A program made the translations under genes and the position numbers. This document shows positions 50,351 through 59,300 of a stretch of DNA of 64,000 nt, piece after piece. Every line of letters starts with the position of its first letter. Position 1 is the first letter of the stretch. Under the pieces are notes generated by a model, which was given only the letters and a program-made list of their open reading frames with translations, was not told where the DNA came from and ran no database searches. This stretch comes from Bacterioplanoides sp965200585 (GTDB lineage Bacteria > Pseudomonadota > Gammaproteobacteria > Pseudomonadales > Oceanobacteraceae), in assembly GCF_965200585.1 (NCBI RefSeq), contig NZ_OZ241361.1; one strand, written 5' to 3'.

Positions 50351-52432
50351 ATGTCTGCATTCGAGCCCCCCATCACTGCCAGTATTGATGACTCACCATT
50401 TCATCCGGGTGAACAGCGTATTCAACAAAACCTTGGCGTGCGCCAGCAAATGGAAAAATTTGGTCGTCAGGTTATTCGTGATTATATGCCACAACAACAT
50501 CGGGATTTTTATCAGAACCTGCCGTATATCTTTGTCGGTTATGTTGATCAGCAAGGCTGGCCATGGGCCAGTATGTTGTGCGGCAATCCGGGGTTTATTC
50601 AGACTCCCGATGAACGCAAACTGACGATTAATACATTGCCCCTGACTGATGACATACTGGCGCAGGAATTAAAACCTGGTAGTCGGGTTGGACTGGTGGG
50701 TGTTGAGCTGCATACTCGTCGCCGTAATCGCTTGTCGGCTACGGTAGAGCAGCTGCAGCATCAAATGATCCGGCTGAATGTCGATCAGGCGTTCGGCAAC
50801 TGTCCCCAGTATATCCAGGGGCGCCGTATTAAATGGCTGGATTCTCAACAGTTAACGCCGGATCGCGAATCCCTTAATAAATTGGATGATCAGGCCATTA
50901 ATTTGATTGAAAAAACCGACACCTTTTTTGTTTCCAGCTATCTTGCCGGTGGTGAGGCACGCCAGGGTGTGGATATTTCTCATCGTGGTGGTAAACCCGG
51001 CTTTATTCGGGTTGATAATGCGGCTGAATTAACCATTCCTGATTACGCCGGTAATTACCACTTTAATACCTTTGGCAATTTTGCCCTGAATCCAAAAGCC
51101 GGGTTGTTAATTCCAGACTTTGAACAAGGTGACTTGTTGATGTTAACCGGAGAAGCAGAAGTCTTATGGGACAGTGATGAAGCCCGTTTTTTTGCCGGTG
51201 CTGAACGGGTATGGAAGTTTCGTCTGCATCGGGGTTATCGCTTGCGTCAGGTATTACCCTTCCGTTTTATCTTTGAGGACTATTCACCAAACACATTAAT
51301 TACCGGCAGCTGGCCAGAGGCTCAGGCGAAACAACAAAGTGCGACATTGAAAGAACAGTGGCATCAGGCTCAGATTGAACGAATAGAACAAGAGAGTAAA
51401 AAGGTAAAATCTTTTTATTTACGTCCGTTACAACATAGTGTTGCACCATTTAAAGCCGGACAATACCTGACCGTTAAGCTGCTGGTTAATGGCAAGTTGA
51501 AGATTCGTAATTACACCGTCTCCAGTGCTCCTGAAGATGATTGGTATCGTATCAGTGTAAAGCGCGAAGGCTCTGCAGAAACAGCCGGTGAGGTATCCTC
51601 TGCTCTGCATCGGTTGGAAGAGGGCGATATCTTTGACATTCGCGCTCCGGCAGGTCAGTTCTATTTTGATGCGGCGGATCAGCGTCCGGCTCTTTTACTG
51701 GCCGCCGGGATTGGTATTACCCCGATGATTTCTATGCTGCGTCATGCACTAAACGAAGCACTACGCACCCGACGCATGCGCAATATAGTGTTAATTGTTA
51801 GCGCAAAAAATAAACAACAGCGCAGCTTTGTCCAAGAATTAGAACAGTTACAGCAGGCGGCTGGTCAGCAATTGGCTGTTTATTGGGTGCTGTCTGACAC
51901 CACTGGGGCAATCGCTGGCAAAGATTATCAGCATGGTGGACGCATTAATCGTCAGTTATTACAGTCTGTTTTAGCGCTAGATAATTATCAGAGCTTTATT
52001 TGTGGCCCGTCGGCTTTTATGCAGGATATGTATGATTTATTACGTTCGTTAGGTGTGAACGATGATCATATTGAAGCCGAAGCTTTTGGCCCGGCATCGT
52101 TACAGCGTGACAATAAAAGTGATGCTGAGATTGGCCAGCCCGATAATGTTGCGGAACAGGCAATAGTCGAGTTCAGCCAGTCTCAGGTAATACAGAACTG
52201 GACGCCAGACACAGGCACGTTATTGGACTTTGCCGAAGCACACGGTTTGCAACCTGAATTCAGTTGTCGCAGTGGCCGTTGTGGTGCCTGTAAAACCACG
52301 CTGTTAAAAGGCGAGGTGGTGCATCAGGGAGCGGAAGCAGCCATCGCCGATGACGAGGTACTGTTGTGTTGTGCCAGGCCGAGATCAGCCCCGGAAACTG
52401 GCGAGCTGGCTGAAATTAAGCTGGCTTTATAA
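50351..52432 (+). CDS. Fusion of PNPOx-like flavin domain, ferredoxin-NADP reductase-like module and 2Fe-2S ferredoxin
   Basis: 693 residues from ATG 50351 (GGAGAG seven bases upstream; the 50333 ATG is less well placed). Residues 25-330 are a split-barrel pyridoxamine-phosphate-oxidase-like domain (YIFVGYVDQQGWPWASMLCGNPGF, NYHFNTFGNFALNPKAGLLI). Residues 340-590 are an FAD/NAD reductase (KIRNYTVSSAPEDDWYRISVKREG, ALLLAAGIGITPMISML). The last 90 are a plant-type ferredoxin with cysteines in FSCRSGRCGACKTTLL and VLLCCARP. It is an NAD(P)H-driven electron chain in one protein; the acceptor is unknown. Confidence 0.9.
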   Translation: MSAFEPPITASIDDSPFHPGEQRIQQNLGVRQQMEKFGRQVIRDYMPQQHRDFYQNLPYIFVGYVDQQGWPWASMLCGNPGFIQTPDERKLTINTLPLTDDILAQELKPGSRVGLVGVELHTRRRNRLSATVEQLQHQMIRLNVDQAFGNCPQYIQGRRIKWLDSQQLTPDRESLNKLDDQAINLIEKTDTFFVSSYLAGGEARQGVDISHRGGKPGFIRVDNAAELTIPDYAGNYHFNTFGNFALNPKAGLLIPDFEQGDLLMLTGEAEVLWDSDEARFFAGAERVWKFRLHRGYRLRQVLPFRFIFEDYSPNTLITGSWPEAQAKQQSATLKEQWHQAQIERIEQESKKVKSFYLRPLQHSVAPFKAGQYLTVKLLVNGKLKIRNYTVSSAPEDDWYRISVKREGSAETAGEVSSALHRLEEGDIFDIRAPAGQFYFDAADQRPALLLAAGIGITPMISMLRHALNEALRTRRMRNIVLIVSAKNKQQRSFVQELEQLQQAAGQQLAVYWVLSDTTGAIAGKDYQHGGRINRQLLQSVLALDNYQSFICGPSAFMQDMYDLLRSLGVNDDHIEAEAFGPASLQRDNKSDAEIGQPDNVAEQAIVEFSQSQVIQNWTPDTGTLLDFAEAHGLQPEFSCRSGRCGACKTTLLKGEVVHQGAEAAIADDEVLLCCARPRSAPETGELAEIKLAL

Positions 52433-52515
52433 TCCGGTCGCAAACATCACTCTCCGGTTTTTTTGCTAAGCTGAATGTATTGTTATTGAATCATTGGGTA
52501 AGGGCAAAGCGGCTT

Positions 52516-53088
52516 ATGCGTAGCAGCCGGGGTTTTACATTAATTGAATTGATCTCAGTGATTGTGCTGGTTGGGATATTGTCTGCTACGGCGCTATCTT
52601 TGTTTGCCGATATTGATAGCGATGCGGATGATGCGGTTTTTGCCAGTTATGCCGGGGCCATGCGCAGCGCGGTAAAAGTGTATCACGCTAACTGGCGCGC
52701 AGCGGGTGAGCCTGATACGGCGTTTGCCGGTTATCAGAGTATTCCCTCGTTGAGTGGCTATCCGGCGGGGTTGGCGAATCTGAATACGGCGTTTGAAGGA
52801 GATTGCACCCTGATCTGGAGTGATCTGTTGCAGGTGTCGGATCCATCGCTGCCATTTATTGCTGGCAACAATGGCTGGCGCGGTGCAGCGGCTCAGTCTG
52901 ATTGGGCAAGAAATGCTGGCCGTATTGCGCCTTTGGGAGAAAGCGCGGATATCTATTGCCACTTTGTTTATACCGGTGGTTTTTTTCGTGGTAATTATTC
53001 CGGTTTGGCCGGGGATCGAGTGCCGGTGATTCAATACAATATTCAGACCGGAGACGTGGCATTGCTGGATTGGCCTTATAGTCCATAG
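52516..53088 (+). CDS. Type IV pilin-like (pseudopilin) protein
   Basis: 190 residues from ATG 52516, which gives a short basic leader MRSSRG followed by FTLIELISVIVLVGILSATAL, the class III prepilin signal with cleavage after Gly and Glu at +5. The remainder is a soluble head with VYHANWRAAG and paired cysteines (DCTLIW, IYCHFVY). It would be processed by PilD and assembled in a pilus or type II secretion pseudopilus. No other pilus gene is nearby, so it is an isolated minor pilin. A TTG at 52480 in frame is a less likely start. Confidence 0.82.
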   Translation: MRSSRGFTLIELISVIVLVGILSATALSLFADIDSDADDAVFASYAGAMRSAVKVYHANWRAAGEPDTAFAGYQSIPSLSGYPAGLANLNTAFEGDCTLIWSDLLQVSDPSLPFIAGNNGWRGAAAQSDWARNAGRIAPLGESADIYCHFVYTGGFFRGNYSGLAGDRVPVIQYNIQTGDVALLDWPYSP

Positions 53089-53190
53089 CCGCTGCCTTGT
53101 TTTAGTTCTTGTCTTCTTTTAGTCCTTGCTTTGTTTTAGCCACTGACTGATATAATCGTTTCTCCATTGGGCTATTGTTCTGTTTGTTCT

Positions 53191-54228
53191 ATGAGCATGG
53201 AAGAAAGTGAAACCTTACCGCTGATTGTGTTTGATACCCAGGGGTTTGAATCTGAAGAAGCTTACTGGCAATGGCAGCAGAATATGGCGCCACTGTTTGA
53301 TGCTCAGGTTGATGCTGAATCCCGGCATTGCTTTTCTGCCAGTGCCGAAGTTTATCTGGCGGAACACTGCGTGGTATCGACCAGCCAATATTCAGAACAA
53401 ACTTTCGAACGTGACCGCTACTGGAGTGAACAATACGACCCCGAACATCTGGTGGTGCAATTGTATTTTCGTGGCGGTTTCAGCGGCCTCAGCGCCGGTA
53501 AAGGGATTACCGTGAAGCCCGGCGATATTGCTGTGCTGGATCTGCGTTATCACCTCAAAACCCGGGATCAGACGTCAGACATGATCTGTATTGTGATTCC
53601 ACGTTCGGTGTATCAGAGTTACAACGGTAAGCAAGCGGATCTTACGTCCATGGTGATTCCGGCTAAACACCCGCTGGCACATCAGATCGCAGACCTGCTT
53701 AAACGACTCTGGTCTGAACTTCCTGTATTACACGCCGAGTTAGCCAATAATCTGTTAAATCAGAACCTGGAACGGCTACTGGATTATCTGACCATGGCTC
53801 AGCGTCAGATCCGGGGGACGCAAAAGAGTCATAAACAACAGAAAAAAGAACAGATTTTAGCCCTGATTGAAGCGAACCTGAGCAGTGATAACCTGAGTGT
53901 GACAACACTGGCGTCGGCGTCTCATGTGTCTCGTTCAACCATTTATCGTTTGTTTGAAGAAGACGGTGGACTGGCGGGTTATATTCAGAAGCGACGCCTG
54001 GAAAAATGTTACCGTCTGATTGAGCAGGGTTACAGCGGGAAGCTCACCGATATTGCTACCGATTGGGGCTTCACCGATCATAGTCATTTTTCGGCCCGGT
54101 TTAAGAAAATATTTTCCATGACACCATCCGAGTTACGTCGTCAGGCTACCCAGGTGCTGGGTCAGCAGGGGGTTATCGCGGGTGCGGATTCGTGCACCGA
54201 AGTTCAGGATTGGCTGCTATCTTTATAG
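53191..54228 (+). CDS. AraC-family transcriptional regulator
   Basis: About 345 residues (ATG 53191 or 53197; the open frame begins at 53167 with TTG). The N-terminal AraC-binding-like domain has VSTSQYSEQTFERDRYWSEQYDPEHLVVQLYFRG and LDLRYHLKTRDQTSD. The C-terminal HTH pair has LSVTTLASASHVSRSTIYRLFEEDGGLAGYIQKRRLEKC and LTDIATDWGFTDHSHFSARFKKIFSMTPSELR. It lies upstream of the guanidine operon on the same strand, but the 426-base gap and the riboswitch leader suggest separate transcription. Confidence 0.88.
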   Translation: MSMEESETLPLIVFDTQGFESEEAYWQWQQNMAPLFDAQVDAESRHCFSASAEVYLAEHCVVSTSQYSEQTFERDRYWSEQYDPEHLVVQLYFRGGFSGLSAGKGITVKPGDIAVLDLRYHLKTRDQTSDMICIVIPRSVYQSYNGKQADLTSMVIPAKHPLAHQIADLLKRLWSELPVLHAELANNLLNQNLERLLDYLTMAQRQIRGTQKSHKQQKKEQILALIEANLSSDNLSVTTLASASHVSRSTIYRLFEEDGGLAGYIQKRRLEKCYRLIEQGYSGKLTDIATDWGFTDHSHFSARFKKIFSMTPSELRRQATQVLGQQGVIAGADSCTEVQDWLLSL

Positions 54229-54426
54229 TGCTTATCGTTACAGCAGCACTAATGATTCAAGCAGAGGTGTTGAGTGCACTACTCTGGGTCGCATTATTAA
54301 TCCATGACTGAAAAGAGTGCTTTTTTTCGGGTTAAATGCCATAAAAGTCAGGCTTTAAGCTGGCATCAAATTTGATACAATCAAAGCGTCCGTACCCTTG
54401 TCATAGCGGACAACAATTGAACGAAA
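54229..54426. other. Intergenic region before the guanidine-I riboswitch
   Basis: 198 bases with no gene. A 7-bp stem TAGTGCT / AGCACTA (54226-54251) overlaps the AraC stop codon but has no T-run. The promoter of the guanidine operon should lie here; TTGATA at 54371-54376 is one possible -35/-10-like hexamer, not convincing on its own. Confidence 0.5.
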
Positions 54427-54586
54427 TAGAACGCTAGGGTTCCGATCTCGCAGTTTAAGACAAGTATTCAAACGCGCAGATGACTGGTCCGAGAGCATTC
54501 GACCTCTCCTTTTCACACAAACTATTGTTATAGGTTTGTTGCTGAAAAACACAGGTTACACGGCGGGATAAAAGCCCGGGAGACTT
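54427..54586 (+). promoter_or_regulatory. Guanidine-I riboswitch (ykkC)
   Basis: The highly conserved blocks of the ykkC aptamer are all present in order: CTAGGGTTCCG (54434-54444), ACTGGTCCGAGAG (54483-54495) and ACACGGCGGGATAAAAGCCC continuing GGGAGA (54558-54583). This class binds free guanidine and turns on guanidine export or degradation genes. No T-run terminator follows. A small hairpin TGAGTT/AACTCA (54611-54625) lies between aptamer and the first ribosome site, so control of translation, or Rho-type termination, is more likely. It heads the carboxyguanidine deiminase / guanidine carboxylase operon. Confidence 0.95.
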
Positions 54587-54654
54587 GCTTGGCTTTGCCA
54601 TGGGTACTCCTGAGTTAGTAACTCAATCCGGTAATCACAATTGCAGAGGTTGAT

Positions 54655-54723
54655 ATGATTCCATTAAAAACGGCTTTATTGCTTCCCTCCTTATTCCTGT
54701 CCCTCGTTCTGGTTGGGGAATAA
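54655..54723 (+). CDS. 22-residue hydrophobic leader ORF between riboswitch and cgdA
   Basis: ATG 54655 has AGAGG five bases upstream (54645-54649). The peptide MIPLKTALLLPSLFLSLVLV ends in GE and is almost wholly hydrophobic. The stop (54721-54723) is three bases before the next ATG. CTTATTCC (54690-54697) pairs perfectly with GGAATAAG (54717-54724), which includes part of the next gene's ribosome site GGGGAA. Translating this ORF would open that hairpin, coupling cgdA translation to it. It may be a control peptide or a tiny membrane protein. Confidence 0.6.
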   Translation: MIPLKTALLLPSLFLSLVLVGE

Positions 54724-54726
54724 GTC

Positions 54727-55461
54727 ATGTCTGATCTGATTAAATCCATCGACTATACAACGGTTATTCCGGGTGGCAGCCATTGGTCACTGCGGGTACG
54801 TCGTGGCACGGTATTACGCCTGACGGATCTCGAAGGCAGCGCCAACGTTGGCATGTTGTTCTACAACCCTGAGAACCTGCTGGAGCGTTATAACGCTCCT
54901 GATTCGTTAAAGTGTCAGCACACCTTTAAATTAACCAAAGGCAATTGCCTGTACTCTGATATGGGGCGTATTTTTGCCTCGGTTATTGATGATGACCTGG
55001 GCTGGCATGAAACCGTGTGTGGTAACAGCCACGCCAGTCATATCGAACAGCAGTGGGGTAAGCGTGATTATCAAAGCGACCGTAACGACTGGTACCAGAA
55101 TGGCAACGATGCATTTTTAGTCGAATTAGCCAAGTACGGTTTAACCAGCGCCGATATGGCAGCCAATATCAACTGGTTCAGTAAAGTTGCGGTGGATGAG
55201 CGGGGCAATATGAGCCTGGCGGCCGAGCATTCTCAGGCTGGTAATCAGATTACTCTGCGCTTTGAAATGGATACGCTGGTGGTGTTGCATACTTGTCCAC
55301 ATCCGTTGAATCAAGCTGAGCAGTATCCGCGTTTACCGGTTCAGGTTGAACTCGGTGTGGCACAGCCGGTTGCGGATGACGATTACTGCAAAAACTTCCG
55401 TCCGGAAAATCAGCGCGGTTTTGATAATAACCGTTTATATCATATTGCCTCTGGCTTCTAA
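54727..55461 (+). CDS. cgdA: Urea carboxylase-associated protein (DUF1989), carboxyguanidine deiminase subunit
   Basis: 244 residues of the DUF1989/UAAP family: WSLRVRRGTVLRLTDLEGSANVGMLFYNP, YSDMGRIFASVIDDDLGWHETVCG, DMAANINWFSKVAVDERG and FEMDTLVVLHTCPHP. In bacteria with this gene order, two such proteins form carboxyguanidine deiminase, which removes ammonia from carboxyguanidine to give allophanate. Which of the two paralogues is called A or B is taken here from order only. The ribosome site GGGGAA is held in the hairpin described for the leader ORF. cgdB starts 15 bases downstream. Confidence 0.88.
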   Translation: MSDLIKSIDYTTVIPGGSHWSLRVRRGTVLRLTDLEGSANVGMLFYNPENLLERYNAPDSLKCQHTFKLTKGNCLYSDMGRIFASVIDDDLGWHETVCGNSHASHIEQQWGKRDYQSDRNDWYQNGNDAFLVELAKYGLTSADMAANINWFSKVAVDERGNMSLAAEHSQAGNQITLRFEMDTLVVLHTCPHPLNQAEQYPRLPVQVELGVAQPVADDDYCKNFRPENQRGFDNNRLYHIASGF

Positions 55462-55476
55462 TTTGAGGGCTTTATT

Positions 55477-56169
55477 ATGTTAGACAGTACGCTGAATAAA
55501 ACTGAATTAAGTACAACAGAGCTAAATAAAAACGAGCTAGTCACCTCTGAATTAATTCCGGAAAATGCCATTCAACGCGATACCGTTGATGCCGGTGATT
55601 ATTATATTGGGGTGGTAAAAGCCGGTCAGACATTCCGTATTCTGGATCTGGAAGGTAACCAGGCTGCCGATACCTTATTTTATAATGCCAACGATCCGCA
55701 GGAGCGTTACAGCGCGACCGATACCATTCGTGAACAGGGCAATGTGTATTTAACCACCGGCTCACAATTACGTTCTGATCGTAATAATGTGATGCTGGAA
55801 ATTGTCGCTGACACCTGTGGCCGTCATGATACCTTAGGCGGAGCCTGTGCCACCGAAAGCAATACCGTGCGTTATGATCTGGAAAAGCGCTGTATGCACG
55901 CCTGCCGTGACAGCTGGATGTTAGCCATTGCTGAACACCCGGAATACGGCTTAAGTAAACGCGACATCAGCCACAATATTAATTTCTTTATGAATGTGCC
56001 GGTGACAGCCGCTGGTGGTTTAACCTTTGAAGATGGTATTTCCGGCGCAGGTAAATATGTCGAGTTAAAGGCGGAGATGGACGTGATTGTTTTAATCTCA
56101 AATTGTCCGCAGCTGAATAACCCTTGTAATGGCTACAATCCAACACCCATTGAATTATTAGTTTGGTAA
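55477..56169 (+). CDS. cgdB: Urea carboxylase-associated protein (DUF1989), second carboxyguanidine deiminase subunit
   Basis: 230 residues, a paralogue of the preceding protein: GVVKAGQTFRILDLEGNQAADTLFYNANDPQERYSATDT, RHDTLGGACATESNTVRY, HACRDSWMLAIAEHPEYGL, HNINFFMNVPV and ELKAEMDVIVLISNCPQLNNPCNGYNPTPIELLVW. The first 27 residues are low-complexity repeats of TEL/NEL and are probably a disordered tail peculiar to this protein. GAGGG precedes the ATG. It is followed by the 155-base region holding the guanidine-II riboswitch. Confidence 0.88.
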   Translation: MLDSTLNKTELSTTELNKNELVTSELIPENAIQRDTVDAGDYYIGVVKAGQTFRILDLEGNQAADTLFYNANDPQERYSATDTIREQGNVYLTTGSQLRSDRNNVMLEIVADTCGRHDTLGGACATESNTVRYDLEKRCMHACRDSWMLAIAEHPEYGLSKRDISHNINFFMNVPVTAAGGLTFEDGISGAGKYVELKAEMDVIVLISNCPQLNNPCNGYNPTPIELLVW

Positions 56170-56227
56170 CGTGACCTGCGTTGCTGATACAAGGTTAAAA
56201 ATAGTACTACGTTAAAAATAAATCCTT

Positions 56228-56320
56228 CGGTGGACGACCACCGTCGCAAGCCAGCAGAAAGAGATCCAGAAGAATATCAAAGGGTCCTGGCTAACACACC
56301 GGGACGACCCGGTTTGGAAG
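56228..56320 (+). promoter_or_regulatory. Guanidine-II riboswitch (mini-ykkC)
   Basis: Two perfect hairpins with ACGA loops are seen: CGGTGG-ACGA-CCACCG (56228-56243) and ACCGGG-ACGA-CCCGGT (56298-56313). Paired ACGR tetraloops are the definition of this class, whose loops kiss when guanidine is bound. The second hairpin ends two bases before the ribosome site GGAAG (56316-56320) of the carboxylase gene (ATG 56325), the usual translational arrangement. CTTC at 56225-56228 could pair with GAAG of that site in the off state. The 54-base spacer between hairpins is longer than in most examples I recall. Confidence 0.92.
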
Positions 56321-56324
56321 ACTT

Positions 56325-59300
56325 ATGTCAGTCATACCTTCTCCACCTGCGTTCAGCAAAGTATTGATTGCTAATCGTGGTGCCATTGCGGTGCGTATTA
56401 TCCGCACCCTGAAAAAGCTGAATATTCAATCTGTTGCTGTTTATGCTCAATCTGATGCGGATAGTCTGCATGTCCGCGATGCCGATGAAGCCTATTGTTT
56501 AGGCGATGGCGCTGCCAAAGAAACCTATCTGGATATTGAGAAAATTCTGGATGTTGCTCAGCAAAGCGGCGCACAGGCGATTCATCCGGGGTATGGTTTT
56601 TTAAGTGAAAACCCGGAATTTGTGCAGCGTTGTGAACAGCAGGGCATTGCTTTTATTGGCCCAACCGCAGAGCAGATGCTGGCTTTTGGTTTGAAACATA
56701 AAGCCCGTGAATTAGCGATTGCGGCGAATGTTCCATTATCACCGGGCACAGATTTATTAGCCAGTTTGGATGATGCCTTACAGCAGGCTGATGAAATTGG
56801 TTATCCGGTGATGTTAAAAAGCACCGCTGGTGGTGGTGGTATTGGTATGCAATTGTGCCACAGTACTGAGGAGTTACAGGGGGCGTTTGACAGCGTAAAA
56901 CGTCTGGGTGCCAATAACTTTGCCGACGACGGTGTCTTTTTAGAAAAATTTATTCAGCGTGCACGGCATATTGAAGTGCAAGTATTTGCCGATGGACAGG
57001 GTAATGCGTTAGCGATTGGTGAACGTGACTGCTCCAGCCAACGTCGTAATCAGAAAGTGGTGGAAGAGTGCCCGGCACCCAATTTAACCGATGATATTCG
57101 CCAGCAGCTTTACCAAACGGCTGAAACCCTATTAGCCAGTGTGAATTACCGTAATGCCGGTACGGTCGAATTTATTTTTGATGCCGACAGCAACGAATTT
57201 TATTTCCTTGAAGTAAATACCCGCTTACAGGTTGAGCATGGTGTTACCGAAGAAGTGTATGGCATTGATCTGGTGGAATGGATGGTGCAATTAGCCGCTG
57301 GTCAGTCGCCAAATCTTGACCAGCAGAGAACACAACTAACACCTTCCGGCCATGCTATTCAGGTGCGTTTATACGCTGAAGATCCCTATCGGGATTTTCA
57401 GCCCTGTGCCGGGTTGTTATCTCAGGTGCAATTCCCACAAGGTGAGGGGGTTCGTATTGATCACTGGGTTGAAAGTGGTATCGAAGTGCCGGCCTTTTTT
57501 GATCCGATGTTAGCTAAAGTGATTGTGCATGCCGATGACCGGCAAGCGGCGCTGAATAAATTACAAGCAACACTGGATGACGTGGTTTTATACGGCAGTG
57601 AAACCAACCTGGATTATTTACGCGCATTAAGCCGTGATGCTGTTTTAGCGGCTGGAGACGTCACCACCCGTTATTTAAATGACTTTGCTTTTTATCCACA
57701 ACGTATGGATGTGCTGGTGGCGGGCACACAAACAACCATTCAGGATTATCCGGCGCGCTCGGGCTATTGGGATGTGGGTGTGCCACCCTCCGGGCCGTTT
57801 GATAATTATTCATTCCGTTTATTAAACCGCCTGCTGGATAATGATCAGGATTGTGCTGGATTAGAAATCACCATGCAGGGGCCAACGCTGAAATTCTCAG
57901 CGGATACCGTGATTGCACTGGGTGGTACTGAGATTTCTGCCGAGCTGACCCGGGCAGAGAATGGAGAAACCATTGCGCTGTCACTGTGGCAAACAATCAC
58001 TATTAAAGCCGGTGATGTTTTAGCTTTGGGTCGTGTGAGTGAACAGGGTGCACGCAGCTACTTAGCGGTAAAAGGGGGTATTCAATGCCCGGAATATCTG
58101 GGGTCTCGTTCTACCTTTACCTTGGGTCAGTTTGGTGGTCATAACGGCCGGGCGTTACGGGTTGGTGATGTATTAAAACTCAGCTCTGTGAATATCCCGG
58201 CGACATCAGAAAAAGCAGCGCTTAAAAAATTATTACCCACCATCAGTAATGAATGGCAATTACATGTGATGCCGGGGCCACATGGCGCACCTGATTTCTT
58301 CACCGGCGAAGATATTAATACCTTTTATGAACACAGCTGGGAAGTGCATTACAACTCCAGCCGTACGGGTGTGCGTTTAATTGGCCCTAAACCAAAATGG
58401 GCACGAGCCGACGGTGGCGAAGCGGGATTACATCCATCCAATATTCACGATAATGCCTATGCCTTTGGCACTGTCGATTTTACCGGGGATATGCCGGTAA
58501 TTCTCGGTCCAGACGGCCCATCGTTAGGCGGTTTTGTTTGCCCGGCAACCGTAATTACGGCCGATTTATGGAAATTAGGGCAGTTACGTGCGGGCGATAA
58601 AATCCGTTTTATTCCGGTAAGCCGTGATACCGCGAATCAGTTAGAAGCTCAGCAGATTCACCAATTAGCAACACTAACAGCCGATTCTGAACTGACCATT
58701 CAGGCCGATGATAATCGTTCACCGTTATTGAGCGAATTAAGCGCCGACAGTGTGGGTGAAAAAGTGGTGTATCGTCAGGCCGGTGATCACTTTTTACTGG
58801 TGGAATACGGCGAACAGCAACTTGATATTGCCTTACGTTTCCGTGCCCATGCATTAATGCAATGGTTACAGAAACATCCGAAACCGGGCCTCAGAGAATT
58901 AACGCCGGGTATTCGTTCGTTGCAGGTGCATTATGACAGTCAGGTGATCACTACCGATGAATTACTGGCGTATTTGCACCAAGCCGAACAACAATTAGCC
59001 ACAGAGGTTCAGGAATTATCGGTACCTTCGCGTATTGTGCATATTCCATTGTCTTGGGATGACGAAGCGTGCCAACTTGCGATTGAAAAATACGATCAGT
59101 CGGTGCGTAAAAATGCGCCCTGGTGTCCGAGTAATTTAGAATTTATTCGTCGTATTAATGGGTTGGATAGTATCGATGACGTGAAAAAAATCGTCTTTGA
59201 TGCGTCTTATTTAGTGATGGGATTAGGCGATGTGTACCTTGGTGCGCCGGTGGCAACGCCGGTTGATCCGCGCCATCGTTTGGTGACCACAAAATATAAC

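Noticed and set aside
54355..54552. 65-codon minus-strand open frame
   Set aside because: It lies across the guanidine-I riboswitch; its codons come from conserved RNA blocks and not from a protein family.
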